64,000 nucleotides of DNA from Candidatus Dependentiae bacterium Noda2021 (GCA_020886235.1 AP025250.1:1158285-1222284); one strand, 5' to 3'; positions 8,999 through 18,156 are shown, counted from the first letter of the stretch. Numbers and translations: made by a program. Notes: a model not told the origin generated them from the letters alone.

Positions 8999-9796
8999 AT
9001 GAGACGTATATTATTGATAGCGCTATTCTGGCATTCAATTGCAGCACCTGCAGAATTTACTACGTTCTTTAAAAAAACCCTTGTTGCATGTTTTACGGTA
9101 ACTAAAAAAATTTTAAATAATGATAAGCACACCAATTATGCAATTGCATCTGCGGCAATACTCGCTGGTGCAAGTTCGCTTTTTTATTCTATAAAAAAGG
9201 TCATTGCGCGTGTTAGTTTTATTAAAGAAAAACCAAAAAAACAAACTCCTACTATTACCATAACAACCTCACCGGCCTCGCAACTAAAACCACTAAACAA
9301 ACGGCATTCGTGGTCAATCTTAATTGCTTCGAGTGAAAACACTCCTTTATCATCTCCTTTACCCTCGCGCAACCATTCACGCAAAAATTCGGGTATTTTT
9401 GCCAAGGCGCTTGATGGAGAACAGTCTAGTTCTCTTTCGTCCATACCTGAAGCTCATGATGAGGATATACAATTGTATGGTTCTAAAATTAATGATGATC
9501 CACTCTCCGAAGACCAAATAGCTGAGTTGCAACGCATTGCAAACCAAACGCCAAAAAATGAACGACTAAAAAGAATGCCAGAAAGATCTTATCAAGACAT
9601 ATATGAAAGTGAATTGTCAGAAATGACTAAGAAGTATAAGAAGATGAAAAAATCTGCCGCCCCCAAGGTAAAAGAGACAAAAATTGGTATATGGTGGCTG
9701 CAGTGGGAACGAGAAAAAGGTGGAGATGATCCAATAGAGCGGCTCGTTTTAACTTTCAATGGAGAGGAAGTCGACATTAGCCAAAGCAATCTATAA
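8999..9796 (+). CDS. exported/membrane protein, unknown function
   Basis: A 265-residue protein with an N-terminal signal-like segment (MRRILLIALFWHSIAAPA) and a second hydrophobic stretch at about 46-64 that could span the membrane. The rest is hydrophilic: a Ser/Pro-rich region (90-140) with repeated basic residues, and a charged C-terminal half with a possible helix rich in Lys and Glu (195-225). It starts 69 bases after gatB behind a weak ribosome site and may be read through from it. No family is recognised; a single-pass membrane protein with a soluble tail is the simplest reading. Confidence 0.6.
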   Translation: MRRILLIALFWHSIAAPAEFTTFFKKTLVACFTVTKKILNNDKHTNYAIASAAILAGASSLFYSIKKVIARVSFIKEKPKKQTPTITITTSPASQLKPLNKRHSWSILIASSENTPLSSPLPSRNHSRKNSGIFAKALDGEQSSSLSSIPEAHDEDIQLYGSKINDDPLSEDQIAELQRIANQTPKNERLKRMPERSYQDIYESELSEMTKKYKKMKKSAAPKVKETKIGIWWLQWEREKGGDDPIERLVLTFNGEEVDISQSNL

Positions 9797-9921
9797 ATCT
9801 ATTTTCCATTGGGTTTATTTATTCAAATTACTATAATAAATATTAATTCGCAGCTTTGGTCGGTGGTCAATTCTTTGCATGTTCGCGTATTTTCATAGTA
9901 TTTTTATTCAGGCCTTAGTGT

Positions 9922-9949
9922 TTGACAAATTTTCTAGTTGTATTACAAT
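9922..9949 (+). promoter_or_regulatory. sigma70-type promoter for the DEAD-box gene
   Basis: A perfect TTGACA (9922-9927), a 16-base spacer and TACAAT (9944-9949). The predicted start near 9956 leaves a leader of about 120 bases that contains the structured element described next. Confidence 0.65.
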
Positions 9950-9966
9950 TATATAAGAAGTCATAG

Positions 9967-10032
9967 CTTATGATAGGGTGCTTTTGGATAGTGGTGCCCT
10001 AACACACAGCATCGGGAACCCTCAGCTATCCA
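9967..10032 (+). promoter_or_regulatory. structured 5' leader with possible pseudoknot
   Basis: Directly visible pairings: outer stem TGGATAG (9985-9991) with CTATCCA (10026-10032); inner stem GGTgCCC (9993-9999) with GGGaACC (10014-10020); and upstream GGTGCT (9977-9982) complementary to AGCATC (10008-10013) in the 14-base apical loop, which would make a pseudoknot. An alternative pairing TAGGG with CCCTA competes with the inner stem. It matches no riboswitch class I can recall. It may be a cold- or autoregulatory leader of the helicase; that is inference. Confidence 0.45.
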
Positions 10033-10077
10033 TAGCGTAAATTTTCTACAAAAAATCCTTACATAAGTGAGTTATAT

Positions 10078-11796
10078 ATGTTATTTAAAGATTTTCCATT
10101 AAACCCTCTTATTCTCAAAACACTTGATACATTAGGGTTTACAGAACCAACAGAAATTCAAGAAAAAGCAATTCCATTGTTAACCCAAACCGACAAGATT
10201 GATTTTTTAGGTCAAGCTCAAACGGGTACTGGTAAAACACTTGCTTTTGGTATTCCTTTAGTTCAACGTATTGATGCAAGCACTAAATCATTGCAAGCAT
10301 TAATTGTTGCGCCTACTCGTGAATTGGTTGTACAAATTACCAATAGTATCTCTGCAGTTGCACATCCTATGGGTATTAGCGTTACATCAATTTATGGTGG
10401 CGTTTCAATGTCAGAGCAAATCAAAGCAATTAAACGTGGCACACACATAGTAGTATGTACCCCGGGAAGAATTAATGATCACTTGCGTCGTGGCACTCTT
10501 AATGTTAACACCATTAACACCTTAGTGCTCGATGAAGCGGACATTATGCTTGATATGGGCTTTAAAGAAGAAGTTGATGAAATTTTAACTTTTGCGCCTA
10601 AAAACCGCGAAATTTGGTTATTCTCAGCAACCATTAAAGCCGGCGTTCATGACATTATGAAAGATCACATGAAAAACCCGGTAACGGTTCGCACAAGTCC
10701 AAAACAAATTGGTAGTGCAAAAACCAAGCAATATTACACCGTGGTTTCACAAAAAGATCGCTTTGCAGCATTACGTAGATTTATTGACTGTGCAGAATCA
10801 TTCTATGGTTTTGTGTTCTGTCAGACTAAAGTACAAACCGCAGAAGTTGCAGAAAAATTATCCAACGCGGGTTATCCATCTCAACCATTACATGGTGATA
10901 TGACACAACAGCAAAGAAACCGCGTTATTAAACAATTTAGAGATAAAGAATTTACTATACTTATCGCGACTGATGTTGCGGCACGTGGTATAGACGTTGC
11001 AGATTTAACTCACGTAGTTAACTATTCATTACCAATCGACCAAGAAAGTTATGTTCACCGTATTGGCAGAACAGGTCGCGCTGGTAAAGAAGGTATAGCA
11101 ATTTCCTTTGTAAGCGGACATGAAGCGCGCAAAGTAAGATTGTTAGAATCTAAGTTTAACGTAAAAATTACTCCTCTTGATGTGCCATCTATGGGTATGA
11201 TTCAAGATGCGTATCAAAGAAAAGCAGCTGAGTACCTTGCAGAATTAACTCAAGATTCTGCGGTTGAGTATCCACAAGATCTCAAACAATTAGTTTCTTC
11301 TTTTGATCACGCAGCATTAACTAATGCAGTATGCAATATCTTAGGACAAAAGTTCTTCAGAAAAGCTACTGTCGTTGATCAAGCGTTTACTCCTGCAAGC
11401 AAGGTTGACCTTGACGCGCATGAAGATGCTAACGAGTTAGTCTTATTTATCGGTGAAGATGATGGTGTTACTAAATCTGATATCGTTAAATTTGTTCAAG
11501 AGTTTGGTATGATTCAAGAAAATGAACTTGAAAAAGTTAAAGTTATTAAACGTCGTACCTTTATTCGTGTAGACCAAGCACAATGTGAGCCTTTAATGAA
11601 TGCATTACAAGGTAAAAAGTTGTTAGGTCAAAAGGTAAAAGTAATTTCTGCAATGCAATTGCACCAGTCTTCAGAAGGCGGTAGCAAAGGTGGCAGACGT
11701 AGCGGCGGCTTTGGCGGCAAGCGTGGCGGCGATCGTGATCGCGGTTCATTCTCAGGCCGACGTTCTTCTTCTTCCCGTAGCAGAAAAAGAAATTAA
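10078..11796 (+). CDS. deaD: DEAD-box RNA helicase with DbpA-type RNA-binding domain
   Basis: An ATP-dependent RNA helicase of the CsdA/DeaD type, involved in ribosome assembly and mRNA decay. Core motifs are in order: AQTGTGKT (Walker A), PTRELVVQ (Ia), TPGRI (Ib), VLDEADIML (II), FSATI (III), and in the second RecA lobe ATDVAARGIDV and HRIGRTGRAG (VI). Residues 455-530 resemble the DbpA RNA-binding domain. The C-terminus is a Gly/Arg/Ser tail that could bind RNA nonspecifically. The 572-residue length fits DeaD/CsdA. The gene has its own promoter and a structured leader, suggesting post-transcriptional control. deaD is the best symbol, with csdA as a synonym. Confidence 0.93.
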   Translation: MLFKDFPLNPLILKTLDTLGFTEPTEIQEKAIPLLTQTDKIDFLGQAQTGTGKTLAFGIPLVQRIDASTKSLQALIVAPTRELVVQITNSISAVAHPMGISVTSIYGGVSMSEQIKAIKRGTHIVVCTPGRINDHLRRGTLNVNTINTLVLDEADIMLDMGFKEEVDEILTFAPKNREIWLFSATIKAGVHDIMKDHMKNPVTVRTSPKQIGSAKTKQYYTVVSQKDRFAALRRFIDCAESFYGFVFCQTKVQTAEVAEKLSNAGYPSQPLHGDMTQQQRNRVIKQFRDKEFTILIATDVAARGIDVADLTHVVNYSLPIDQESYVHRIGRTGRAGKEGIAISFVSGHEARKVRLLESKFNVKITPLDVPSMGMIQDAYQRKAAEYLAELTQDSAVEYPQDLKQLVSSFDHAALTNAVCNILGQKFFRKATVVDQAFTPASKVDLDAHEDANELVLFIGEDDGVTKSDIVKFVQEFGMIQENELEKVKVIKRRTFIRVDQAQCEPLMNALQGKKLLGQKVKVISAMQLHQSSEGGSKGGRRSGGFGGKRGGDRDRGSFSGRRSSSSRSRKRN

Positions 11797-11810
11797 TTAA
11801 GAAGAACCCA

Positions 11811-11860
11811 AAAAGGGCTCTTGTGTTCAATGTTTCATTGACACAGGGGCCTTTCTTTTT
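11811..11860 (+). terminator. rho-independent terminator after deaD
   Basis: A long imperfect hairpin: the left arm from AAAGGGC through TTGTGTTCAATG, loop TTT, the right arm CATTGACACA through GGGGCCTTT, then CTTTTT. It overlaps an upstream extension of the next open frame and argues for that gene's downstream start. Confidence 0.75.
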
Positions 11861-11924
11861 GCTTACTTTTTTTATTAGATGCAGCCTTGTTTTGTTCTTA
11901 ATATTGTGGCATTCTGCAAGCACT

Positions 11925-12860
11925 ATGAGAAATGTAATAAGCATCTGCATACTTACTTTAATTTTTGCCACCAAAATTTTTTCAAATGAGGGATTACCTC
12001 CCCTTGACCTTGGCTTGTCTAACATATTAGGCGGCGGGTCATTGAGGCCTTCACCGGGTATCTATTGGTTCCATTATGTGCAATATTACCAATCAAATGA
12101 TGTGCGAGATTTTAGTGGCAATAGAATAGAAGGATTTGGTGCTTTTAGAGCTTTGTATATTATTCCCTCCTTAGTTTATCAAAGTTCTTATCTGTTTTTA
12201 GGTGGTGAGCCTGGTTTTACCTTTTACACAGCATTTTCCGCCTACCAAAAGAGCACAGGTAACACCGATAGCCAATTTGATTCTTCTCCACCAGGAATAG
12301 GAGATACAACATTTGGTCCTTATATCCAGTGGAGACCCATACTTTATAAAGGTGAACCGCTTTTTATACATAGGTTTGAGTTTGATGTAAATATTCCTAC
12401 GGGTAGGAATAAGTTACCTGAGAAATATTTCAATGTGGGTGCTGGATACTTTTATCTTACGCCATACTGGACAGCAACGCTCTATTTTCAGAGATATTTA
12501 GCCTTGTCATGGCGAATTTACTATATTTGGTCTGGTGAAAGTCATCGCACTAATATTAAAGCAGGTGATGCTATCAATTTAAATTTCAGCCTTGACTATG
12601 AAGTTAAAAAGGATTGGTGGATTTCTTTCTGCGGTTATTATGTGAAACAATTTAAAAACAATCGCATGTGTGGCGAGTATATTCCTGATACTAAAGAACA
12701 AGTCCTCGGTCTAGGGCCTGGAGTGCTTTATTTTGTAAGTGATACATTTCAACTTCTTGGATATCTATACTGGGAAACATTAGCACAAAACCGAACACAG
12801 GGCTTTAATGGTGCCTTTAGATTTATTTGGCATTTTGATGTACATCCACTGCGAGATTAG
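11925..12860 (+). CDS. SphA/phenol-degradation MetA-like outer-membrane barrel
   Basis: The 311-residue protein starts MRNVISICILTLIFATKIFS, a signal peptide. The mature protein alternates hydrophobic and polar residues with many aromatics, typical of a transmembrane beta-barrel, including FGPYIQWRPI, HRFEFDVNIPTGR and YFYLTPYWTATLYF. These resemble the SphA / MetA-pathway phenol degradation family (COG4313), thought to be outer-membrane channels for hydrophobic compounds. Translation could begin at 11823, but that region is the deaD terminator, so 11925 is preferred although its ribosome site is weak. The substrate cannot be inferred; family membership is by pattern recognition. Confidence 0.68.
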   Translation: MRNVISICILTLIFATKIFSNEGLPPLDLGLSNILGGGSLRPSPGIYWFHYVQYYQSNDVRDFSGNRIEGFGAFRALYIIPSLVYQSSYLFLGGEPGFTFYTAFSAYQKSTGNTDSQFDSSPPGIGDTTFGPYIQWRPILYKGEPLFIHRFEFDVNIPTGRNKLPEKYFNVGAGYFYLTPYWTATLYFQRYLALSWRIYYIWSGESHRTNIKAGDAINLNFSLDYEVKKDWWISFCGYYVKQFKNNRMCGEYIPDTKEQVLGLGPGVLYFVSDTFQLLGYLYWETLAQNRTQGFNGAFRFIWHFDVHPLRD

Positions 12861-12874
12861 ACGGATTTGATTTA

Positions 12875-13504
12875 TTAAAGTGTTTGACAGTGCTTTTTAT
12901 TATTCTTAGGGCTTGCTTCGTTCTTCCATAAAATTGCCTTGTTTAATTGATAGTTACATTTTAACAATTGTGCAATCTTCTCAGAATTTTTTTTCAAAAT
13001 GCTGTTTTTTAATTCTGATCTAATATTTTTTATTTCTTCATATTTTTTGGTAGATTTAATGTCATAATATTCTGAAAATTCACTGTATTCTAAAATGGTT
13101 CTGGAATAATCAATAGGCGTTTTATCTTCTAAAAAATTGATAGGTCTTTTTTCAATGAAGCAAATATCGAGCGCGCGCAATATTAATTCAGCTTCATCTA
13201 AATGTATCGCAATTTTACCTTGATAAGCATCTAAAAAATTTTTCGTTGATGTTGGGCTTAAAAAACGGTGACCCTCTGTTAGCACGAATTGCTGCGTAGA
13301 TGATTCAAAATAGAGATGTTTGTTCATGAGTGCTTGTAAAAAAACTGTTACCGTTTCATGGGCAGGAGTTACGTAATCAGGATATTCAAGCGGATCCCAA
13401 TATTGATATTTTTTTTGAAGATCGTTTGTTTGGGGAACGATGATTTTGTGTTCCATGCTATGACACATAAATCCAAAACAAAAAATTAATAAAACGATTT
13501 TCAT
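12875..13504 (-). CDS. exported protein, unknown function
   Basis: A 209-residue protein with signal peptide MKIVLLIFCFGFMCHS followed by Met17-Glu18. The mature part is mostly charged and predicted helical, with DPLEYPDYVTPAHE near the N-terminus and a Lys/Glu-rich C-terminal half (ILKKNSEKIAQLLK). No catalytic motif is seen. It is convergent with the barrel gene, separated by 14 bases without an obvious terminator hairpin, and an AAGGAAAA ribosome site precedes the ATG. It could be a periplasmic or secreted protein; no homology is recognised. Confidence 0.6.
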   Translation of the reverse strand: MKIVLLIFCFGFMCHSMEHKIIVPQTNDLQKKYQYWDPLEYPDYVTPAHETVTVFLQALMNKHLYFESSTQQFVLTEGHRFLSPTSTKNFLDAYQGKIAIHLDEAELILRALDICFIEKRPINFLEDKTPIDYSRTILEYSEFSEYYDIKSTKKYEEIKNIRSELKNSILKKNSEKIAQLLKCNYQLNKAILWKNEASPKNNKKHCQTL

Positions 13505-13636
13505 AATTTTCCTTTACATGTATCTACATTAATAGAGGTATCATTTTTTGTTTTATTAATTCAATAAAGCTACAATTGACTTTGAGAACTTTCTTTTCCT
13601 AGATTACAAACATAATTACTCGAATTAGGAATTAAG

Positions 13637-15031
13637 ATGTCTATAATCTATAAAAAATCTTTATTTATTTTTCGTCGTGATTTGCGGTTACAAGATAATA
13701 CAGCTCTCAATAAGTCGCTGGAAAAGTCTTTGTACGTAATCCCTTGTTTCAATTTTGATCCGGTGCAGGTAGGCAGTCAAAATAGTTTCCGCTCAGATAA
13801 TGCTATTCAATTCATGATTGAATCTTTAGACGATCTAGCGCATCATCTAAAGCGTAAAAACGGTAAACTATACTTCTTTTTTGATGAGTTAATTATTAAT
13901 TTACAGCGACTAATAAAACAAGAACAGATTGAGGCGATATTTACCAATCGTGATTACACCCCATTTTCTTTAAAGCGCGATGAAGCAATAAGAAAACTCT
14001 GCGAGCATCATGGTATTGCATTTGAACAATACGATGACGCACTGTTAAATAGTCCAGAGAAAATCCATACTCAAAGCAATACCCCGTTTAGCGTATACAC
14101 AGCATTTTATAAAAATTCTTTGCATTTTCCCGTAGCTAAGCCGACAGCGTTAACTGACGAAGGCCGTTTTTACACGGAGCATATAGCTCATGAAAAAACG
14201 CTGGAATCTATAAAAGATCACCTCATAAAACATGAAAATCCCAACATTAATATCCGTGGTGGAAGACAACATGCAATAGCCATTTTAAAAGATTTAAGCA
14301 CATTTAAAAATTATCAAACCACGCGAGACTTTCCTTCAATACCAACGACCCATCTTTCAGGGCATAACAAGTTTGGCACCGTTTCAATCCGAGAAGTCTA
14401 CCATATGATGGTTCGTGAGTTAGGTGCAAATCATGGGCTCATACGCCAACTTTACTGGCGTGATTTTTTTACTCATGTCGCGTATCATTCACCCTTTGTG
14501 TTTGGGCAAGCATTTCACAAAAAATATGATGATATTCCATGGGCACATAATGAAAAACTATTTAAAGCGTGGTGTGACGGCTTGACTGGCTTTCCCATAG
14601 TTGATGCGGGCATGCGACAGCTGCTTGAAACTGGGTTTATGCATAATAGAACCCGCATGATAGTTGGCTCATTTTTGGTCAAAGATTTGCATATAGATTG
14701 GCAGTGGGGTGAAAAATTCTTTGCACAGCATTTATTAGATTATGATCCTGCGGTAAATAATGGTAGCTGGCAATGGGTTGCCTCAACGGGCTGCGATGCA
14801 ACACCCTATTTTAGAATATTCAACCCGTGGCTACAGCAAGAAAAGTTTGATAAAGACTGCACCTATATTAAAAAGTGGGTACCAGAGTTAAAGAACGTAA
14901 GTAACGATGTCTTACACAATTTATATAAAGATAGTTCTAGGCCGATCAAAGGATATCCGCGCCCTCTCGTGGATCACTCGGTTGAATCGATGAAAACTAA
15001 GCTTATTTACAAACGTGCTGCTACGAATTAG
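13637..15031 (+). CDS. phrB: deoxyribodipyrimidine photolyase
   Basis: A class I CPD photolyase that uses FAD and blue light to split cyclobutane pyrimidine dimers. The N-terminal Rossmann antenna domain begins FIFRRDLRLQDNTALN. The FAD-binding domain shows NKFGTVSIREVYH, LIRQLYWRDFF, GFPIVDAGMRQLLETGFMHNR, LLDYDPAVNNGSWQWVASTG and a C-terminal WVPEL. Arg/Asp/Asn residues in the RTRMIV and DYDPAVNNG blocks contact FAD in the family. The 464-residue length is normal. It is followed 10 bases later by a cryptochrome-like gene, so both light-dependent enzymes are likely expressed together. Confidence 0.95.
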   Translation: MSIIYKKSLFIFRRDLRLQDNTALNKSLEKSLYVIPCFNFDPVQVGSQNSFRSDNAIQFMIESLDDLAHHLKRKNGKLYFFFDELIINLQRLIKQEQIEAIFTNRDYTPFSLKRDEAIRKLCEHHGIAFEQYDDALLNSPEKIHTQSNTPFSVYTAFYKNSLHFPVAKPTALTDEGRFYTEHIAHEKTLESIKDHLIKHENPNINIRGGRQHAIAILKDLSTFKNYQTTRDFPSIPTTHLSGHNKFGTVSIREVYHMMVRELGANHGLIRQLYWRDFFTHVAYHSPFVFGQAFHKKYDDIPWAHNEKLFKAWCDGLTGFPIVDAGMRQLLETGFMHNRTRMIVGSFLVKDLHIDWQWGEKFFAQHLLDYDPAVNNGSWQWVASTGCDATPYFRIFNPWLQQEKFDKDCTYIKKWVPELKNVSNDVLHNLYKDSSRPIKGYPRPLVDHSVESMKTKLIYKRAATN

Positions 15032-15041
15032 GAGTAGGCAA

Positions 15042-16498
15042 ATGCAAAAAAAGGCGGTACTGATACTCCCTAATCAACTGTTTAAAGATCATCCGTTAGT
15101 CGAGGAAGGTAGTGTAATTATCCTGTACGAGCATCCCGCTTTTTTACTGATTTTGCATTTCATAAACAAAAGCTTATTTTGCACCGGGCAAGCATGAAGA
15201 CCTTAGCTCATGATTGGGCTCAAGCAGGGCATAATGTTGTGTATCTTGAATATGGCCAAGCATTATTTGATTACTTAAAAAAGAAAAATATTAAAGAATT
15301 ATCGGTGCTTGAACTCATCGATCATGATTTACAAAAAACTCTAGGCGCTGCTGCAAAAAAAGCAGGTATACACATTGATGTGTACCAATCGCCAGCTTTT
15401 TTATGCGATCAAGAGCGCATTGATTCACTATTAGGCGATAAAGAGAGTTTTAGAATGAGCGGTTTTTACGCTCAACAGCGTAAAGATTTTAACATTTTAA
15501 TGACGGCAGGAAAACCCACGGGAGGCAAGTGGAGCTTTGACACCGAGAACAGAAAAAAATTGCCTAAGGATTTATACATACCTTCTTTGCAGATCCCGCG
15601 TTCTAATGCTTTTGTGGCAGAGGCACATGATTATGTGGCCAAACACTTTCCTGATAATCCAGGAGAGGCTGAGGGGTTTATATATCCAACAAGCCATAAT
15701 CAATCTGAACAATGGCTTGAGGATTTTTTAGAGCATAGGCTTGTTCGTTTTGGTGACTATCAGGACGCTTTTGAAAAAAATCAGGTATTTACCTTTCACA
15801 GCGTTTTGACGCCAATGCTAAATAGTGGGTTGTTGACACCCGCATATGTTGTAGGGCGTACCCTTGAATATGCAAAGCATCACAAGAATATTTCACTCAA
15901 TAACCTTGAGGGGTTTATACGGCAAATTATTGGTTGGCGCGAGTTTGTGCGCGGGGTGTACTCATGTAAAGGCATTGAGCAAAAAGATTCAAATTTTTTT
16001 TCTTTTAAACGAAAATTGCCCGACTCATTTTATACCGGCACGACCGGCATTGATCCGGTTGATGATGCTATAAAAAAAATTAACAAATTTGCCTATGTTC
16101 ATCACATTGAACGATTGATGGTCTTGGGCAATTTTATGTTTCTATGTGAGATCAACCCCAAAGAAGTGTATCGTTGGTTCATGGAGTTATTTATTGATGC
16201 GTATGATTGGGTTATGGTGCCTAATGTATTTGGTATGAGCCAATATGCTGATGGGGGGCTCATGACTACTAAGCCTTATTTTTCAAGCTCTAATTATATT
16301 AAGAATATGAGCAATTACAAAAAAGGGCCGTGGGCTGATGTATGGGATGCACTATTTTGGCGTTTTATTTATAAACACCAAGAGTTAATAGGCAATACTG
16401 CTCGCCTTGCAATAATGAATTCATATTTAAAAAGACTCAAGCCTGAACGTTTAAAAGAATTGTTACGAGTAGGCGATGCTTTTTTGAAGCAATTGTAA
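15042..16498 (+). pseudogene. cryptochrome/photolyase-related protein, one frameshift
   Basis: A PhrB/DPRP-type (6-4) photolyase-like flavoprotein. The N-terminus starts MQKKAVLILPNQLF at 15042 behind AGGAGT. At the T6 run 15140-15145 the frame breaks; adding one T restores AFFTDFAFHK and then KLILHRASMKT, giving 485 residues, normal for the family. The HHIERLMVLGNFM motif carries the conserved His-His of bacterial (6-4) photolyases. The region MSNYKKGPWADVWDALFWRF lacks the cysteines that bind the 4Fe-4S cluster in the Agrobacterium-type enzymes. A downstream start at 15179 would omit about 50 residues of the antenna domain. The break is probably a homopolymer error. Confidence 0.8.
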
Positions 16499-16531
16499 AT
16501 AAATTATTTATAGATTGTATCTGAATGACCA

Positions 16532-16891
16532 CTACACTACTGTGTCAGGATTAACACGCTTGTATTGCTTCATTAAATATCTTTTGCGTTGATAGAGGCT
16601 ATTTTCATAGACATTAATATCAATATCTTTTTTTGTCAGAGCAGAAACTTGTTCCTGAATTGCTTTTAAATCTCCAATTTTGCCTGTGTACTTTAGTTCA
16701 AGTTGCGTTAGTTCTTTCTTGTGTTTTTGTAGTTGAGCCTCTAAGTAAATGCAATCTTCATCCATCTTGATCTCATTTTTTATAAACATTTGCTGATTGC
16801 CAAAAGAATAGTTCTCTTCTGTGTGCATAGCTTGTGATGTACTCACACAATTAATTAAGAATAAAAAAATATAAAATAGGGAATTTCTCAT
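16532..16891 (-). CDS. small exported coiled-coil protein
   Basis: A 119-residue protein with a signal peptide ending STSQA then Met22. Residues 40-95 have heptad-like spacing (YLEAQLQKHKKELTQLELKY, then IQEQVSALTKKDI), indicating a coiled coil. The C-terminus is basic (YLMKQYKRVNPD). Size and design are like the exported protein at 43451-43729. It lies 22 bases downstream of 16913-17230 on the same strand, probably in one transcript. No specific function is visible. Confidence 0.6.
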   Translation of the reverse strand: MRNSLFYIFLFLINCVSTSQAMHTEENYSFGNQQMFIKNEIKMDEDCIYLEAQLQKHKKELTQLELKYTGKIGDLKAIQEQVSALTKKDIDINVYENSLYQRKRYLMKQYKRVNPDTVV

Positions 16892-16912
16892 AGAGGCCTT
16901 ACAGGGTATGAA

Positions 16913-17230
16913 TTATTTTTCTTGTGCAATGTCATTAAGAGCGCGAGGTACTGCTTTTGCTTGATATTTTTCACTGAGCTTCTCGTGACGGCTTTTTTGT
17001 ACGGTGTGTGTCTGCGCTGCAATGTAGTTTAAGTTCTTGCGGCAAATGGCAATGCATTGCTCACAAGGGAATTTGCGCGATGTAAGCTGGTTGTATGCGA
17101 CCAATAAATCATAAAATTCTTTGCCTAACAAGTCTCTTTCCTGTTGTGGCGATAAACGGCTCAAAGAACAATCCATACAACTAATACTAAGCATGGTGAA
17201 CATTAATGAAAAACAGAGGTACTTAAACAT
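16913..17230 (-). CDS. small exported protein, unknown function
   Basis: A 105-residue protein beginning MFKYLCFSLMFTMLSISCMD. Cys18 followed by Met19-Asp20 could be a lipoprotein site, but the preceding residues (SIS) fit a lipobox only loosely. The mature part has a CEQC pair (FPCEQCIAICRK) and a basic helical C-terminus. The start at 17230 is supported by GGAGTG; an upstream frame start is rejected. It probably leads a two-gene unit with 16532-16891. Function unknown. Confidence 0.58.
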   Translation of the reverse strand: MFKYLCFSLMFTMLSISCMDCSLSRLSPQQERDLLGKEFYDLLVAYNQLTSRKFPCEQCIAICRKNLNYIAAQTHTVQKSRHEKLSEKYQAKAVPRALNDIAQEK

Positions 17231-17276
17231 AATCACTCCAGTCATTTAATTTTATTTTTATTAATTCTAATATAAC

Positions 17277-17310
17277 AAAAAAAGACCCTAGTGAAAGAGT
17301 CTTTTTTTAT
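17277..17310 (-). terminator. terminator after the MOSC-like gene
   Basis: AAAGAC (17281-17286) pairs with GTCTTT (17299-17304) around a 12-base loop. T runs flank it on both strands. It lies downstream of the minus-strand gene ending at 17332. Confidence 0.6.
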
Positions 17311-17331
17311 GGTGAAATATGTGATCGAATT

Positions 17332-18156
17332 TTATTTTTTTCTAAGATTTCTTTTAACTAGTTCCTGTTGTTCGATTTTTCCAGCAATAAGGCGAGTATT
17401 TTCCAAACATTCGCCATATTGCTTTTTTAATTCTGGGATTGAATTAAGGAGCGCTACTTTTTCTTCATCTTTAACAATCGTTACTACATCACCTGTTTTA
17501 ATGATGCCAGCTTTCAAAACAAATAACTTTAATCCACGCAAGCGATCTTGTAAGCCGTGAATTATGTCGCCATTTATCGTCTTGTGTCCATTTTCATACA
17601 CACTCTCAGCGTTCAGGAAACTCAGTGCTGTTTTACCACAGCGGGATTCAATTTTCCAACAGGCGTGGTGAGGAATATCCGTTTTTAGTAAAATTGCTTT
17701 TGGTGTAATGTTAGAGTTTTCTAAGATAGAATCATTTTCTGTAACAACGATCAAATCACCACTATTTAGTGATTTTTGACCTATATCTAGTCCGGCTACA
17801 TGTATATTATCACCAGGAATTTGCGCGCCTCCCAGGGCACTAGAAACATCAGATCGCATGAGTGTAACAGGGGTATAACTTATCAAACTATCCTTTTTAT
17901 CAGCTTCAATGCCATCATCCAAGATGTGCATTGTATCAACAATTTTTCGTGTGTTAGGCTCAGGTCTTACCACTAAGGAAGTGATTATTCCTTTATTAGA
18001 TAATTGTGATTTTGGAAGTATTTGAGCTAATTGTTCGGGTGTTATTGTAGTAAATATTTGTTGTGCTTTAGCCGGTACGTAAAAATTGTTGTTATTTTCC
18101 ATGCATTGAAGCAGGCAAGTAGTTAACGATATGACTAAAATTAATACTCTACACAT
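17332..18156 (-). CDS. exported MOSC-like domain protein
   Basis: A 274-residue protein with signal peptide MCRVLILVISLTTCLLQC then Met19-Glu20. Residues about 105-235 resemble a MOSC (molybdenum cofactor sulfurase C-terminal) domain: GDNIHVAGLDIGQKSLNSGDLIVV, then the Cys motif HHACWKIESRCG, then RGLKLFVLKAGIIKTGDVVTIV. MOSC domains such as YiiM and YuaD use that Cys to carry sulfur. An export signal on this domain is unusual because known members are cytosolic or membrane-tethered. Residues 1-100 match nothing known to me. The C-terminal 40 residues look coiled-coil. The MOSC match is from motif reading and should be treated as probable. Confidence 0.55.
   Translation of the reverse strand: MCRVLILVISLTTCLLQCMENNNNFYVPAKAQQIFTTITPEQLAQILPKSQLSNKGIITSLVVRPEPNTRKIVDTMHILDDGIEADKKDSLISYTPVTLMRSDVSSALGGAQIPGDNIHVAGLDIGQKSLNSGDLIVVTENDSILENSNITPKAILLKTDIPHHACWKIESRCGKTALSFLNAESVYENGHKTINGDIIHGLQDRLRGLKLFVLKAGIIKTGDVVTIVKDEEKVALLNSIPELKKQYGECLENTRLIAGKIEQQELVKRNLRKK

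Noticed and set aside
9797..10077. Possible SRP or 6S RNA upstream of deaD
   Set aside because: GGTGCCCT recalls the Alu part of Bacillus scRNA, but the GGAAG-type SRP apical domain is missing and the length is too short; 6S-like central bubble not seen.
11823..11924. N-terminal extension of the SphA-like gene
   Set aside because: It lies in the deaD terminator hairpin, and the real signal peptide begins at 11925.
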